From NCBI GenBank assembly GCA_937880075.1, contig CALFLM010000087.1, positions 1-10,816 on the forward strand: a stretch of 10,816 nt of DNA, in the 5' to 3' direction. Every line of letters begins with the position of its first letter. The first letter of the stretch is position 1. Origin of the DNA: an uncultured Romboutsia sp. (GTDB lineage: Bacteria > Bacillota > Clostridia > Peptostreptococcales > Peptostreptococcaceae). Below, piece by piece: positions 1-7,758 of this stretch. Under the pieces are notes generated by a model. That model did not search any database, was not told where the DNA came from, and worked only from the letters and a program-made list of their open reading frames with translations. The position numbers were made by a program, and so were the translations under genes.

Positions 1-900
1 CTTCCATTTTTCTCCAGTGCATACCTGGAAAGAGTTCAAAGATACTTGGCCTCCTTTATAGGTTGATGTTCCATAATAAGTATAATTACCTGTATTCTTT
101 ATTGGATTTCCATCACTATCATAAGTTATATATGTATAAGTACCTTCATACGTTATACTCTTGTCAACATATTCATAACTTGAATTTTCTGTTATGTAAG
201 TATATAGCTTTCCATTACTACCAGTTATTTCATCTTCTCTTTTAACAGAATATTTATCAACATTCTGGATTTTAGCAAGAGTTGCCATGTGATTTTCTTT
301 GTCATTCTTTAAGAAATTCTTTATTTCATCTAAAGAATCTATGAAATCTGGTGCACCACCAATAATTCTATCTACCCAATATTTTGTATATGTATAACAA
401 TTTTCTTTAGCAGTTACTACATAACTATATGTATCTTCTTTGTATTTATTGAGTTTTACATCGATATTTCCAATATCAACCTTTATATTATTTATATCTT
501 TGTTTATCTTGGTAAATTGTTCAGATGCATAAGTATAAAGATTATTATAGCAAGTATCTGTATAATTATGGTTATGCTTCAACCACATTTCTACAGATCT
601 TGGATTATCTATAGTTTCTACTACATCTTCTTCAGGGGAAAAGTAAGACATTCCAAACGTTTGACTGAATATTGGGTTGTATGACATTGCAATCCATTCA
701 GCATTATTCATATTTTCTTCCTTTTCTAATCCCCATCCACTAGCAATCAAGTTACCTCTCAGCCAAAGAGAAGTTCTCTTATGGCTATTAGATAAGTTGC
801 TAGACAGAACTATGAGTGAACCAGTTCTGTTTAGCATCTTAGGTATTTTGGTTGATGATGAAGTAATAAAACTTACTTTGTTATATTCTGAAATTGCCAT
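1..900 (-). CDS. Tail-fibre-like virion protein (3' part beyond window)
   Basis: The reading frame is open for 300 codons from the ATG at 898-900 to the left edge, so the C-terminus is missing. Residues 1-80 form a conserved-looking head (SLIVLSS, LWLRGNLIASGWG) that could attach the fibre to the particle. Residues 120-175 look helical or coiled. Residues 181-200 read GGAPDFIDSLDEIKNFLKND, a close variant of the GGAPEALDTLKELA motif that recurs in phage tail-fibre shafts. Residues 232-282 are a tyrosine/threonine-rich, beta-like segment (YTYITEN, GTYTYITYDSDG, NYTYYGTSTY). The start lies 24 bp beyond the stop of the upstream 1145-aa gene, so the two are probably cotranscribed. There is no Shine-Dalgarno site; the leader is AT-rich. 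All six arginines use AGA. Fibre assignment is good on motif and context; receptor specificity cannot be read. Confidence 0.65.
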   Translation of the reverse strand, partial: MAISEYNKVSFITSSSTKIPKMLNRTGSLIVLSSNLSNSHKRTSLWLRGNLIASGWGLEKEENMNNAEWIAMSYNPIFSQTFGMSYFSPEEDVVETIDNPRSVEMWLKHNHNYTDTCYNNLYTYASEQFTKINKDINNIKVDIGNIDVKLNKYKEDTYSYVVTAKENCYTYTKYWVDRIIGGAPDFIDSLDEIKNFLKNDKENHMATLAKIQNVDKYSVKREDEITGSNGKLYTYITENSSYEYVDKSITYEGTYTYITYDSDGNPIKNTGNYTYYGTSTYKGGQVSLNSFQVCTGEKWK

Positions 901-924
901 TTATCCGATTATTTTACTTATATT

Positions 925-3900
925 TTACCTCATTGATATTACTTCATCAGTAAATGTATTATACGAATTAGAAGATGTATCTATGTTTTCTGATGACATA
1001 TCATAGTTTCCTGTGAATTCAATCATATAATGATAAGGATCCCTTATGAGTGAATTTCTCAAATCAAAATACAATGATTTTACTATGGAATTGCTATTTG
1101 AATTAGTATAATATTCAAATTCTATTGGGATTGACAAGCTTTCTCCAACTTCAATGTATTTAGAAGCTTTATCTTCTCCACTAGTAAGTATAGTATCTAA
1201 TGAAAGCAAAGATGGATAAACAAATCCACCAACAAAACTGTTTTGTGATGAGAAGTTTCTTATACTTCCACCTCCACCCATGAATGTATTGAATGTTGTA
1301 TTATTTGTAAGATATTCATAATTGGCATTTTCATTATTTGAAGAAACTTTTACTATATCTTCATATCTCATCAACCAGTTGTTGTCATTAGATAAACCAT
1401 AATTGTACCAAGAAGAATTAGACTTTATTATATCTACATAAATAGAATCTGTAGTCTTGTTTTCCGTAGTAGAAATTTCATTCAGTTTAGATGTATACTC
1501 TAACAATTTATCATATTGTACTCCATCTTTAGAATTGATATTGTCGAAAACAAGTCCTTTCCATTTTACACTACTTGTACTTATTGTAGAAGAATGCAAT
1601 GAACCTTGTCTTGGCCTATATCCTAACAATACTTGTCTGTTGTTTATTCCAATATAGTTAGAAGGAGTTATTTGATACTCCAACTTATTTCCATTTGAAA
1701 CATTTATTTCATCTTTACTATTCTGTTCAGTAGTTGAGAAATATATAGAAGATCCATTCCAAGCAGAATTCTCTCTAAAGTAAATCCATTGTCCAAGATA
1801 CTGTGCAGATATCTTATTGTTTACTAACATTGGAACTCTTTCGAAGTTAGCTAAGTTGGAATTATAAGAGTCAATATTACAATTTATCAATGGGGTATTT
1901 GTATTACCAGGGAATATACTATAAAGATTCAATCTGACATCACCAGTATTCTTTATTACAATATTCATTGGTTTCTTAATGAATATATCAGAAATATGGT
2001 TGATGTTATATATATTTACTGAATTCTTTGTATTAGGTGACAATAGTATAGAATAATCATCATAAGTCAAGTATACTTCAAACTTACTGTTTGATTCATT
2101 ATCTATTAAAGTTTTCCATTTTTCAACATTATTATTCATATCATTAAGTTTATCCTTCAATGATATCATCTTATTTTCTGGTGTATTGAAACCAGAATAT
2201 ATGTTTTCTGGTGTATGGAAGAACGTTTGATCTGAACTTATTACTTTATCTTGTATGTGCTCTGTATATCCATCATCTATTAAAGTTTTTGAGAACGCCG
2301 AAGTAACAGTATCTTTATCATTTTCTGTAAGTATAGTTGTCAAATCTATATTAGACTTATATTGTGATGGAAATACTACAGTCTTTTCATCACTCCAAGG
2401 AGTATATATAGAAATGAATGGCTGTCCAATATTGAGTTTATATCTTAATCTTATGATTACATCTTCACCTTGTTGTATTGGAATATCAATTTGATTCCAC
2501 TTAATGATGTTATCTGTTGTAGAATAATCAACAAAGTCTACACCAACAGAATTATCAAATACTAGCTTTCTTTGCCTATCTATATTACTTAATCTATTCC
2601 AATCAGTAAAAGTAGAAGAATCTATAGATATGAGTTGGTTGTTTTCTTTATTTGTTGATTTATATTTATATTCGACATCACATCCAATTATCTCTACATC
2701 TATTCCATTACCTATTGAAGAAACAAGTTGAGAAAGATACTTTATATTTGTTACTCCTCTTACTCTATATTTTACCTCATTTCCAGTAATATCCAAATCA
2801 GTAGACTTTATGTTTATTTCATCTACTATAGAATTCAACTGGGACTGTAAATGTATCTTTTCAGTATAAAGATAATTAAGTTGGGTTTTAAGAGAGTTTT
2901 GAGTTACTGTTATCTCTTTAGAGAAATCAGTAGTCATAAGCTTGTTTGTCACCTCATTGATTTCTGATTGCTTAGCAGATATTTGCTGTTGAAAATCATT
3001 CTTAGAAGCATGTAAGCTCTTTATTTCTTCATTACTTGTATCATCTACTAAATGCTTATTGATTGGTACAACTTGCAATATGTTTTCAGTATCAAATGTA
3101 TTAGATACTGCAATTTGCATATCATCAGAATCTTGTAATGATTCTAATTGTGACATAGTAAAGTTGCTTATTTGTGGATAAGCCGTATTTGTTATACCAA
3201 GGATCAAATCACCAATGTTTGTACAATATTTCTTATAATATTTCAAATAAGAAAGATTATTACCATATTTATCTTGTACAAAATTACCACCAGCATCTTT
3301 TACATAGATAGAATTTAGATCACAAAACAATGGAGTAGACCAGGAAGATCTAGTATTGTTTGATACAGCAGATAAGAATACTATAATATATTGGTTTTCC
3401 TCTAATGGTATCTCTACATAATGATAGTCAGAATAATTACTGTTGTATATAGAGAAAACCATATCATTATTTTCTTCTGTAGTTTGCAATGCCGTATGCC
3501 CGGAAGTTTCTTCTATCTCTATCCGCATATTTGAATAATCTACATCCTTTACTTTCCATGTAGTAGATTGTCCTTTCATACATAAGAAATCACCGGCTTT
3601 CAACTGATAAGAAATGGTTGAATCTTCTGAATTGAAATATTCAAATGTATTTAAATTTAAAATATAAGAAAGCTTTGAACCAATAGAAACGGTATGTGGA
3701 TTGTCATTTCCTAATTCTTCTTTTGTTGGAATAGATTCTATTCTGAATGCACTTCTATATCTTTCCTGCTTAATAGGAATATCAAGTTCACTATCATATT
3801 CTTCATAATCATTTCCTTTTGTATACCCATATAAAGCAGCCTTTATATCTTCATAAGAAGAATATCCAGATAAAGCATTATACATATCATAATCATATAT

Positions 3901-4362
3901 CACGATCTTTTTCATCATCATTGAAGATATGATATCTGACATGTTTGGTATATTTACTTTAAGATAAGTCTTAGGTGAAACTAAGTCTTTTAAGAAATTG
4001 TTGTCTTTAAATAATGCAATAGGATTTGCAGATTCTAATTTAGGTGTAGAAGGAGAAATTCCATTCTTAACCATCTTTATCTTATACAAATCATTTGTTG
4101 ACTCTAACCAAGCTTCACCAGAATTTGGAAGTTCTATTAATGAAGATAATGAAGAATCCAACTGCTCTATCTTATTGTCAAGATATAGGAATGATGGTAT
4201 TCTTAAAGTTTCCCTTTCACCCTGAGGGTTTGTGACTACTAAAGATATTTGACTATCTCTAGTAGACAAACTCTGGGTCATTGCTTTTATCATATCATAG
4301 CATTGAATATACATGCCATGGAGTTTTGTATAGTACTCTTTTATAGAATTGTTAGTTATCAT
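925..4362 (-). CDS. Large multidomain virion protein (tail/baseplate or appendage-like)
   Basis: This 1145-aa protein starts at the ATG at 4360-4362 and ends in TAA. Residues 1-75 look helical (residues 62-76 repeat L/I spacing), followed by a short glycine-containing segment. Residues 110-155 (NPIALFKDNNF, YLKVNIP, MMMKKIVIYDYD) begin a mostly beta region. Residues 443-520 are a long polar, heptad-like coiled coil. Residues 525-662 look like a fibronectin-III-type beta domain (YRVRGV, WNQIDIPIQQGEDVIIRLRYKL, FISIYTPWSD). Residues 735-760 are another helix, and the rest is beta-rich, with GGGGS near residue 1050. There is no signal peptide, membrane segment or enzyme motif. It sits between a fibre-like gene and another virion protein, 52 bp after the latter. 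I recognise the style from large Bacteroidota phages but not the exact family. A tail/baseplate or collar role is inferred. Confidence 0.55.
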   Translation of the reverse strand: MITNNSIKEYYTKLHGMYIQCYDMIKAMTQSLSTRDSQISLVVTNPQGERETLRIPSFLYLDNKIEQLDSSLSSLIELPNSGEAWLESTNDLYKIKMVKNGISPSTPKLESANPIALFKDNNFLKDLVSPKTYLKVNIPNMSDIISSMMMKKIVIYDYDMYNALSGYSSYEDIKAALYGYTKGNDYEEYDSELDIPIKQERYRSAFRIESIPTKEELGNDNPHTVSIGSKLSYILNLNTFEYFNSEDSTISYQLKAGDFLCMKGQSTTWKVKDVDYSNMRIEIEETSGHTALQTTEENNDMVFSIYNSNYSDYHYVEIPLEENQYIIVFLSAVSNNTRSSWSTPLFCDLNSIYVKDAGGNFVQDKYGNNLSYLKYYKKYCTNIGDLILGITNTAYPQISNFTMSQLESLQDSDDMQIAVSNTFDTENILQVVPINKHLVDDTSNEEIKSLHASKNDFQQQISAKQSEINEVTNKLMTTDFSKEITVTQNSLKTQLNYLYTEKIHLQSQLNSIVDEINIKSTDLDITGNEVKYRVRGVTNIKYLSQLVSSIGNGIDVEIIGCDVEYKYKSTNKENNQLISIDSSTFTDWNRLSNIDRQRKLVFDNSVGVDFVDYSTTDNIIKWNQIDIPIQQGEDVIIRLRYKLNIGQPFISIYTPWSDEKTVVFPSQYKSNIDLTTILTENDKDTVTSAFSKTLIDDGYTEHIQDKVISSDQTFFHTPENIYSGFNTPENKMISLKDKLNDMNNNVEKWKTLIDNESNSKFEVYLTYDDYSILLSPNTKNSVNIYNINHISDIFIKKPMNIVIKNTGDVRLNLYSIFPGNTNTPLINCNIDSYNSNLANFERVPMLVNNKISAQYLGQWIYFRENSAWNGSSIYFSTTEQNSKDEINVSNGNKLEYQITPSNYIGINNRQVLLGYRPRQGSLHSSTISTSSVKWKGLVFDNINSKDGVQYDKLLEYTSKLNEISTTENKTTDSIYVDIIKSNSSWYNYGLSNDNNWLMRYEDIVKVSSNNENANYEYLTNNTTFNTFMGGGGSIRNFSSQNSFVGGFVYPSLLSLDTILTSGEDKASKYIEVGESLSIPIEFEYYTNSNSNSIVKSLYFDLRNSLIRDPYHYMIEFTGNYDMSSENIDTSSNSYNTFTDEVISMR

Positions 4363-4414
4363 CCGTTGATTTCTTCTTTAATATATCCTTATACTTAAAA
4401 ATACTTTTATCTGC

Positions 4415-6307
4415 TTAACCTTCACGTTGAACCCACTGAAGCTGCAGACCTTCAATAGAGGCTTCGAGATAAGATACTTGATATGTTATTTGGTTTTTAA
4501 AATCCATTATGTCGGTTCGGAATGTATCAAGATTGTAAGCTGTCAAAACTGAACCAACAGCAGATTCTAATGAAGTTACTCTTTCACTTAGCTTATTAAT
4601 TATCTTTGACATATCAACAAACTTATCTAATACTTCATTTTGTCTAGATAATATCTGAGCAAATGTACAATAAGCTTCTTTCTTAGCATCATTTGTTATC
4701 TCGCTAGGCATGTAGTCAGAAGTAGGAAATGGCTTAAACTGACTAGATAATGATAAAGACCAAGATGGAGAGAATCCAGTTGACAAATCAGACTTCAATG
4801 TTACAGATTGTGGGCCAGAGAACCAAATACCTAATGGCATATTCTTAACACACATTTCTTTGTCTTCATCTTCATTAGTCAAATTCAAATGATCTGAAGA
4901 TTCAACATTGGTAGAATTTGTATTGTAGTTCATATCTACTAAGTCAAATAATGGAATAAGTAAGTTGAATGATACTTCATTCCATTCTTTCACATCATTA
5001 TGTGTTGTAAAAGATATTTCTTTTAAAGGTGAAGTCAATTCATAGTAATGAGTACCATTTTCATAATTGTCATATTCCGGTTTCAAATCTTCTACATAAT
5101 GTGGACCTATATATTCTTCTTTTATTTCAGATGCTTCTATTATATCTTCCAAAGTCTTTACATATTCTGGAATTTGCTTATCTGCTTCTGGTACCATCAT
5201 GATATAAGTATTGTAATCATCAGTATCACCAGTGGAGATATTGTGGGTTCTCTTAAATTTTATTTGTTCTTCTGTACTGAGCTTACTATATAGATTAGTA
5301 TATAGATTGTTAGTAGCAACAGGATTTACAGAAACTGTATTCTTTTCATCTTTATCAAAATCTAATTCTCTTATATATTCTGATTTTGTAGTAAACCAAC
5401 CATACAAATATCTCTCACTATTATAATTGTTCAACATATTTTCTTTAGTATCATCACCATCAACTGGAGCTAAAGACATTGTATAGTTGTTGTCACTTAC
5501 TATAGTACCAGATTTGAATGATCTAGTATCTACTACACAGATAGTGTCAGAAAATGTTCCATTCCAATCTTGTTCTGTGATATCTCCCACATAGTTTATC
5601 TTAATAGATGAATCAAATGACTGTAAAGTTTCTAATAAGTAATTTAATGGAAGCAATACAGATTCCTGATTCATATCTTTTTCCAAACAAAAATCTCTTA
5701 AAGAAGCTAATTTATTCTCATAGTAAGTTATTAGCTTATTTATCAACTGTTGCTTATTCCAAATGAATGTACTCAATTCATCTTCTTTATTGATAAATGC
5801 TGGATCATCTTTATAGTCAAGCAAAACTTTTTCTATAGTAATAGAATAAGGAGAATTTACATTGTTTGACTTTTCAGAAAGCTTAGTATGCTTAGTATCA
5901 TTTCTATATGTTATCAATGTTGTCTTAGAAAGTGTTGTACTCATTAAGAATTCCATTTGGCTTTCTTTGATCGACATACCAGCTTTATATTCAGTTCCAA
6001 GACTATCAACATATATCTTATTTATGTTTGTGCTATCTTTAATTACATAGTTTTCAAATACATTTGTCTTAAGAGTATAAGAGACATTCTTTGTATCTAA
6101 TATAGTTGCTTTCCACTTATTGTAGGATTCTATTGCAAAATCTCTTGAATTAAGCTTTGGCATACTGATACATAAGAAAGTAGAAGGATATATCTTGTTA
6201 TCAGTAGACATCAAATTAGCAGTCAAAGATTCTGTATAGTTAGAGAAAGTCAAGAAACTAGAATCTTGGCTAGCTGACTTATAAAATAGATTAGTTTTTC
6301 TTTTCAT
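4415..6307 (-). CDS. Virion structural protein with C-terminal coiled coil
   Basis: A 630-aa protein, first gene of the leftward structural block. I start it at the ATG at 6305-6307 (MKRKTNLFYKS); the frame also offers an upstream TTG at 6325 that would add six residues, but the ATG has the A-rich leader seen at other starts here. The N-terminus (FLTFSNYTESL, then YPSTFLCISMPKL) and the segment near residues 490-527 (MPLGIWFSGP, then SPSWSLSLSSQFKPFP) look strongly conserved and are familiar to me from structural proteins of large Bacteroidota phages, recalled without a search. Residues 180-210 are helical. Residues 541-620 form a heptad-like coiled coil that could trimerise the protein. No enzymatic motif, signal peptide or membrane segment is visible. 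Arginine is AGA in 10 of 12 cases; both exceptions fall in the last 35 codons. Virion role is likely, exact position unknown. Confidence 0.5.
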   Translation of the reverse strand: MKRKTNLFYKSASQDSSFLTFSNYTESLTANLMSTDNKIYPSTFLCISMPKLNSRDFAIESYNKWKATILDTKNVSYTLKTNVFENYVIKDSTNINKIYVDSLGTEYKAGMSIKESQMEFLMSTTLSKTTLITYRNDTKHTKLSEKSNNVNSPYSITIEKVLLDYKDDPAFINKEDELSTFIWNKQQLINKLITYYENKLASLRDFCLEKDMNQESVLLPLNYLLETLQSFDSSIKINYVGDITEQDWNGTFSDTICVVDTRSFKSGTIVSDNNYTMSLAPVDGDDTKENMLNNYNSERYLYGWFTTKSEYIRELDFDKDEKNTVSVNPVATNNLYTNLYSKLSTEEQIKFKRTHNISTGDTDDYNTYIMMVPEADKQIPEYVKTLEDIIEASEIKEEYIGPHYVEDLKPEYDNYENGTHYYELTSPLKEISFTTHNDVKEWNEVSFNLLIPLFDLVDMNYNTNSTNVESSDHLNLTNEDEDKEMCVKNMPLGIWFSGPQSVTLKSDLSTGFSPSWSLSLSSQFKPFPTSDYMPSEITNDAKKEAYCTFAQILSRQNEVLDKFVDMSKIINKLSERVTSLESAVGSVLTAYNLDTFRTDIMDFKNQITYQVSYLEASIEGLQLQWVQREG

Positions 6308-6339
6308 TTGAATTAAAAAATACAACTTCTGTTATATAA

Positions 6340-6408
6340 AAATTGCTTATAGGCAATTTAGACTTTTGAATTATTCAAATTAAAAATTGAAATTTCTAAA
6401 TAAATTTC
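6340..6408. repeat. Cluster of three short inverted repeats
   Basis: Three perfect inverted repeats lie within 69 bp of the divergent region. AAATTGC (6340-6346) pairs with GCAATTT (6353-6359) over a 6-base spacer. TTTGAA (6365-6370) pairs with TTCAAA (6374-6379) over 3 bases. GAAATTT (6389-6395) pairs with AAATTTC (6402-6408) over 6 bases. The first and third share the 7-6-7 geometry. They may be operators or small hairpins in the leader of the leftward block; the AT-rich background makes some chance matches likely. Confidence 0.45.
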
Positions 6409-6422
6409 TATCTTATATCTGA

Positions 6423-6447
6423 ACAAAATATTATAACACAAAATATT
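6423..6447. repeat. Tandem 10-bp direct repeat ACAAAATATT
   Basis: ACAAAATATT occurs at 6423-6432 and again at 6438-6447, a 15-bp period, 75 bp upstream of the exonuclease start. It may be a protein-binding site for rightward transcription or a chance repeat in AT-rich DNA. Confidence 0.4.
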
Positions 6448-6521
6448 GAAATTAAGAATGATTTTGATATTATTGATTTGTACATGAAATTAGATGAATA
6501 TAAACATAAATAAAATTAAAC

Positions 6522-7274
6522 ATGTTAGGAGATAGACCATTAGTAATTTATGATGTTGAGACAACTGGTCTTGACAAGTCAAAAGATCAGATTATTCAAA
6601 TTGCATTAGTAAAATATGATTGGAATATAAAGAAAATCATTGATAGTAAGAATTATTATATTCAACCAGAAGGAAGTTATTCTATTCCTATTGGTGCTTA
6701 TATGGTACATCATATTAATGCAGAATTCTTGAAGGATAAGCCGCATTTTAGAGAAGTTGCAAGTGAAATTTTTGATTTCTTTACAGGATGTGATATCGTA
6801 ACATATAACGGATGTTCATTTGACAATGCTATATTGACAGAAGAATTTTCTAGATGTGGTATCTTATTTGATGTACGAACTTGTGACAATTATGATTGTT
6901 TCTATGAAGAGAAACGTATCAATGGAAATCGATTAGGTGATACATTTAAACGTTATTACGGAAAGACAATGGATGAATGTGGTTTGAATGCCCATGATGC
7001 TTTGTCTGATGTAAAAGCAACTGCAGCTATCTTTGTAAAACAGCAAGAAGCGCATCCTTATGAACCAGAAGAAATTCTTACTATTGATAATGTAGTAGCT
7101 ATGCAAGAATTCAATGGTAAAGTTGTACCTTGTTTCACATTAGGAAAATACAGAGGATTAGGAGTTGAATTTGTAGCTGGATTTGACCAAGGTTATATTG
7201 CATGGGCAATTAGTGACACTAGTAAGTTTGTTCCATCAACTAAAGAATATTTAAAGAAGTTTTTAAAAGTTTAA
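6522..7274 (+). CDS. DEDDh 3'-5' exonuclease with ExoX-type C-terminal domain
   Basis: A 250-aa exonuclease of the DnaQ/RNase T superfamily, expected to remove nucleotides from 3' ends using two metal ions. All DEDDh motifs are visible: Exo I YDVETTGL with D11 and E13, Exo II TYNGCSFDNAIL with D101, and Exo III NAHDALSDVKAT with H158 and D163. Residues 203-248 (FTLGKYRGLGVEFVAGFDQGYIAWAI) match the small GKYKG domain found at the C-terminus of exodeoxyribonuclease X-like proteins (DUF3820 type). It opens the rightward block and is followed after 11 bp by the next gene, so it is probably the first gene of an operon. The start is preceded by AAATAAAATTAAAC, with no Shine-Dalgarno site. Likely roles are phage DNA replication, repair or host DNA turnover. 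Catalytic family is secure; DNA rather than RNA as substrate is inferred. Confidence 0.9.
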   Translation: MLGDRPLVIYDVETTGLDKSKDQIIQIALVKYDWNIKKIIDSKNYYIQPEGSYSIPIGAYMVHHINAEFLKDKPHFREVASEIFDFFTGCDIVTYNGCSFDNAILTEEFSRCGILFDVRTCDNYDCFYEEKRINGNRLGDTFKRYYGKTMDECGLNAHDALSDVKATAAIFVKQQEAHPYEPEEILTIDNVVAMQEFNGKVVPCFTLGKYRGLGVEFVAGFDQGYIAWAISDTSKFVPSTKEYLKKFLKV

Positions 7275-7285
7275 AATTTATTAAA

Positions 7286-7750
7286 ATGATTGTAGAAATT
7301 AAGAAGACAGAAGATGGTTTCTTTGATTTTCTATCTATGGTAAAGTTGATGACATTTCGTCAGATTATGTCTAGAATTATGAAATTCAAGACACAGGAAG
7401 TAAAAGAATGTCATCCTCGTCCAGTATATGATTTGGCATCAGAAAAGAAGTTGTTTGAAACCGTACAGAAAGAGTTGCATAAGGATGTTGAGATTTATTT
7501 GAATATCAATACACCAAAGTCTATTGCTAATGCAGCTGAGTCACAAAATCAGCTCAATATTGTAAATGAGCTTCTTCCTAAGCCTGCTTCAGATGATGAA
7601 ATTAATGAAGGTATAGCAGATTGGGTAATTAAGTATGGAGAAATCACTTCTAAGGATATGAAGGCAGTAATCAATCATGTTGTTGCTGGACACCCAACCG
7701 CTCGTAAGTCAGATATCGCTAGAATTGTAAAGTCAAACATTAAAAAGTAA
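7286..7750 (+). CDS. GatB/YqeY-like C-terminal domain protein
   Basis: A 154-aa protein. Residues 1-45 are basic and hydrophobic without a recognised fold (FLSMVKLMTFRQIMSRIMKF). Residues 55-95 look helical. From about residue 92 the sequence follows the C-terminal half of YqeY/GatB-tail proteins: an ELLPKPASDDEI segment (95-106) like the family's YLPKQLSEEEL, then GEITSKDMKAVINHV (118-132) like GASSMKDMGKVM, then a glycine/basic turn and a closing helix (DIARIVKSNIKK). In GatB this tail domain helps engage tRNA in the amidotransferase; the job of free-standing YqeY proteins is poorly known. The gene is 11 bp after the exonuclease and 8 bp before the next gene, so it is operonic. The homology is pattern-based from memory, and only the C-terminal third to half supports it. 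Confidence 0.55.
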   Translation: MIVEIKKTEDGFFDFLSMVKLMTFRQIMSRIMKFKTQEVKECHPRPVYDLASEKKLFETVQKELHKDVEIYLNINTPKSIANAAESQNQLNIVNELLPKPASDDEINEGIADWVIKYGEITSKDMKAVINHVVAGHPTARKSDIARIVKSNIKK

Positions 7751-7758
7751 TATAAATT

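Larger units (their letters stand above)
6308..6521. promoter_or_regulatory. Divergent intergenic control region
   Basis: These 214 bp separate the leftward structural block from the rightward nuclease/S1 block, so they should hold outward-facing promoters for both. The sequence is very AT-rich and carries three short inverted repeats and a 10-bp direct repeat, listed separately. I found no exact match to the Bacteroidota primary sigma consensus (TTTG at -33, TAnnTTTG at -7) on either strand; the nearest is a leftward TAATTTG at 6378-6384. Phage-specific or phage-RNA-polymerase promoters would not be recognisable by eye. Confidence 0.45.

Noticed and set aside
901..924. Possible tRNA or small RNA in the gaps of the structural block.
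   Set aside because: The gaps are only 24 and 52 bp and show no cloverleaf or conserved stem.
677..1006. 109-aa plus-strand frame across the fibre gene and the end of the 1145-aa gene.
   Set aside because: It is antisense to two well-supported structural genes and its translation looks like a hydrophobic shadow.
6308..6325. TTG at 6325 as start of the 630-aa virion protein.
   Set aside because: The ATG at 6305-6307 begins a typical MKRKTNLFY start and has the usual A-rich leader; the six extra residues add nothing recognisable.
6400..6513. Open frame upstream of the exonuclease reading as a protein-like sequence (SEQNIITQNIEIKNDFD...YMKLDEYKHK) with a late ATG at 6484.
   Set aside because: No ATG before residue 29 and only ten codons after it; an open run of this length is not rare in such AT-rich DNA. 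It could be a gene remnant, but I cannot support it.
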